Shown here piece by piece: positions 23,205-24,496 of a DNA stretch of 24,496 nucleotides. The DNA lies in NCBI GenBank assembly GCA_002311645.1, contig DBYW01000029.1:37238-61733 (forward strand), read 5' to 3'. Made by a program: the position numbers and the translations under genes. The stretch comes from Bacteroidales bacterium UBA1176 (GTDB lineage: Bacteria; Bacteroidota; Bacteroidia; Bacteroidales; WCHB1-69). The stretch's first letter is position 1; every line of letters begins with the position of its first letter. The notes beneath the pieces were generated by a model, which was not told the origin of the DNA, ran no database searches, and saw only the letters and a program-made list of their open reading frames with translations.

Positions 23205-24496
23205 ATGAAAAAGTTTTTTACCCTTTTGTTTGTGATGATGCTCACGATGGCGTCGCTGTTCGCACAGGCGCCGCAGAGGATGAGCTATCAGGCAGTGGTT
23301 CGAAACGCCCAGAACCAGTTAGTGACGGAACAGAACGTTTCGGTCAAGATCTCCATTCTGCAGGGCAGCTCCTCGGGTGCGGTCATGTACACGGAGACCC
23401 ATCAGGCAACCACCAACGTGAACGGCCTGCTCACCGTGGAGGTGGGCGGAGGCAACTCCAGCCAGGACTTCGCCCAGATCCCCTGGGGTCAAGGACCGTT
23501 CTATCTGAAATCGGAAATAGACCCGACGGGTGGCATCGATTACAGCATCCAGAGCGTGCAGCAGCTGTTGAGCGTGCCGTACGCCTTGTATGCGGGCAGT
23601 GCAGGTAACATTCCAGCCATCGCGGTCACGCCCACCGACACGGGCTATGTGCTGGTGATGACCATGCCCAACGGCAACATACAGACTTACGTGCTGCGCC
23701 ATGGTCAAACCGGCCCGCAAGGCCCTGCAGGTCCTGCCGGACCGCAAGGCCCCGCAGGTGCTCCCGGTGCTGATGGACAGGACGGTGTCTCGCCCACGGT
23801 GACAACCACCGCCACCACCAACGGCACCCAAGTGACCATCACCGATGCCACCGGTCCCCACTCCTTCACCATCCAGAACGGCCAGAACGGCCAGGACGGA
23901 CGCGGCATCCTGACCATCTCGGGACCGACAACCAGCGGCCTGAACGACACCTATACCATCAATTTCACCGACGGCACCGTATCCCAGTTTGTGGTACATA
24001 ACGGTGCGACAGGTGCTCCAGGCGCCGCCGGCTTCTCGCCCACTGTGACGGCCACCGCCATCGCCACGGGCACAGAGGTGACCATCACCGACGCCAACGG
24101 CCCTCACTCCTTTATTATATACAATGGTACCAACGGCACCAACGGCACCAATGGCCAAGACGGTGTCTCTCCCACTGTAGCCACCACCGCCACCGCCAAC
24201 GGCACCCAAGTGACTATCACCGACGCCAATGGCCCTCACTCCTTCATTATAAATAATGGTACCAATGGCCAGAATGGACAGGACGGTCAAGACGGTCAGG
24301 ACGGTCGCGGCATTTCCAACATCACAGGCCCGGTACATAATGGTCTTGAAGATGTCTACACCATCAATTTCACGGACGGCACACACACCAACTTCACGGT
24401 GACCAACGGTGCGGCTGGTGCGGCTGGTCAGGACGGCTTCTCGCCTGTAGTGAACGCCACGACCGCCGGCGACAGCACCATAGTGACCATCACCGA
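23205..24496 (+). CDS. Secreted collagen-like modular surface protein (3' partial)
   Basis: The frame is open from the ATG at 23205 to the window end (430 codons), so the gene continues beyond. A signal peptide (MKKFFTLLFVMMLTMASLFA) is followed by an N-terminal domain of about 110 residues common in Bacteroidetes surface proteins (QRMSYQAVVRNAQNQLVTEQ, EIDPTGGIDYSI, QQLLSVPYALYAGSA). A hinge leads to nine collagen-like Gly-X-Y triplets (residues 167-193, GPQGPAGPAGPQGPAGAPG), then tandem modules of 33 and 35 residues joined by further Gly-X-Y or Gly-Thr-Asn/Gly-Gln-Asp linkers. Codon use varies between near-identical modules, so the repeats are not very recent duplications. The function is unknown: likely an extracellular fibre or adhesin; the C-terminus, where a T9SS domain might lie, is outside the window. 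A long minus-strand open frame over this region is an artefact of the repeats. Confidence 0.88.
   Translation, partial: MKKFFTLLFVMMLTMASLFAQAPQRMSYQAVVRNAQNQLVTEQNVSVKISILQGSSSGAVMYTETHQATTNVNGLLTVEVGGGNSSQDFAQIPWGQGPFYLKSEIDPTGGIDYSIQSVQQLLSVPYALYAGSAGNIPAIAVTPTDTGYVLVMTMPNGNIQTYVLRHGQTGPQGPAGPAGPQGPAGAPGADGQDGVSPTVTTTATTNGTQVTITDATGPHSFTIQNGQNGQDGRGILTISGPTTSGLNDTYTINFTDGTVSQFVVHNGATGAPGAAGFSPTVTATAIATGTEVTITDANGPHSFIIYNGTNGTNGTNGQDGVSPTVATTATANGTQVTITDANGPHSFIINNGTNGQNGQDGQDGQDGRGISNITGPVHNGLEDVYTINFTDGTHTNFTVTNGAAGAAGQDGFSPVVNATTAGDSTIVTIT
23784..24496 (+). repeat. Alternating A and B protein modules in the collagen-like gene
   Basis: Module A (33 residues, GxSPTVxxTAxxxGTxVTITD to a final NG) occurs at 23784-23882, 24030-24128, 24162-24260 and, cut by the edge, from 24435. 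Module B (35 residues, RGIxxIxGP to YTINFTDGT to NG) occurs at 23901-24005 and 24306-24410. The order is A-B-A-A-B-A, with glycine-triplet linkers of varying length between. Confidence 0.85.

Noticed and set aside
23319..24386. 355-codon minus-strand open frame, Gly/Val rich
   Set aside because: It is a shadow of the repeated collagen-like gene on the plus strand, which has a signal peptide and known modules; the minus frame has neither.

Overview
The window looks like a chromosomal segment of a Bacteroidetes bacterium, most likely of the order Bacteroidales. Four things point there: FtsK followed by LolA, a FeoA-FeoB fusion, a type IX secretion (T9SS) sorting-domain protein, and -7 promoter boxes of the form TAnnTTTG ahead of many genes with no strong Shine-Dalgarno sequences. 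I cannot name a genus. Most of the window is ordinary core genome; the unusual items are a gene fusion, several small palindromic or repeated sequences, and a surface-protein locus at the right edge.

Layout. 1-1857: 3' part of pyruvate phosphate dikinase (+). 1970-5341: ftsK then lolA on the minus strand, convergent with ppdK, with two palindromes between. 5520-7379: exbB, exbD and a glycine-rich TonB/TolA-like transducer (+), divergent from ftsK. 7574-11922: an unrecognised 210-residue protein, a phosphohexomutase and a cobalamin-dependent methionine synthase lacking its reactivation domain, tightly spaced (+). 12014-14488: feoAB ferrous iron transporter (+), closed by a clear terminator. 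14642-17005: a single reading frame joining an IspD-type cytidylyltransferase to a guanine-deaminase-like enzyme, then a UDP-GlcNAc 2-epimerase family gene (+). 17040-17684: a secreted DUF4159 protein (-). 17983-19179: a secreted WG-repeat protein (+). 19205-22300: trpS followed three bases later by a membrane-anchored VWA protein (-). 22608-23099: a small T9SS cargo (+). 23205 to the window end: a secreted collagen-like modular protein, still open at the right edge (+).

How the genes work together. FtsK (chromosome segregation) and LolA (lipoprotein transport) form a pair also seen in proteobacteria. ExbB/ExbD/TonB-like proteins form an inner-membrane proton-driven machine that powers envelope processes. 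The mutase, cytidylyltransferase and UDP-sugar epimerase supply sugar or isoprenoid precursors. DUF4159 and the VWA protein have partners in MoxR/VWA systems of other bacteria and lie within 2 kb of each other here. The right-hand locus encodes exported surface proteins.

The strongest candidate for something undescribed is the IspD-guanine deaminase fusion at 14642-15940. Secondary items are a 28-bp perfect palindrome with a degenerate second copy 21 kb away, a helically phased CTGCG inverted repeat, a 19-bp direct repeat bracketing the DUF4159 gene, and the repeat architecture of the collagen-like protein. No tRNA, rRNA, CRISPR array, transposase or phage gene was seen.
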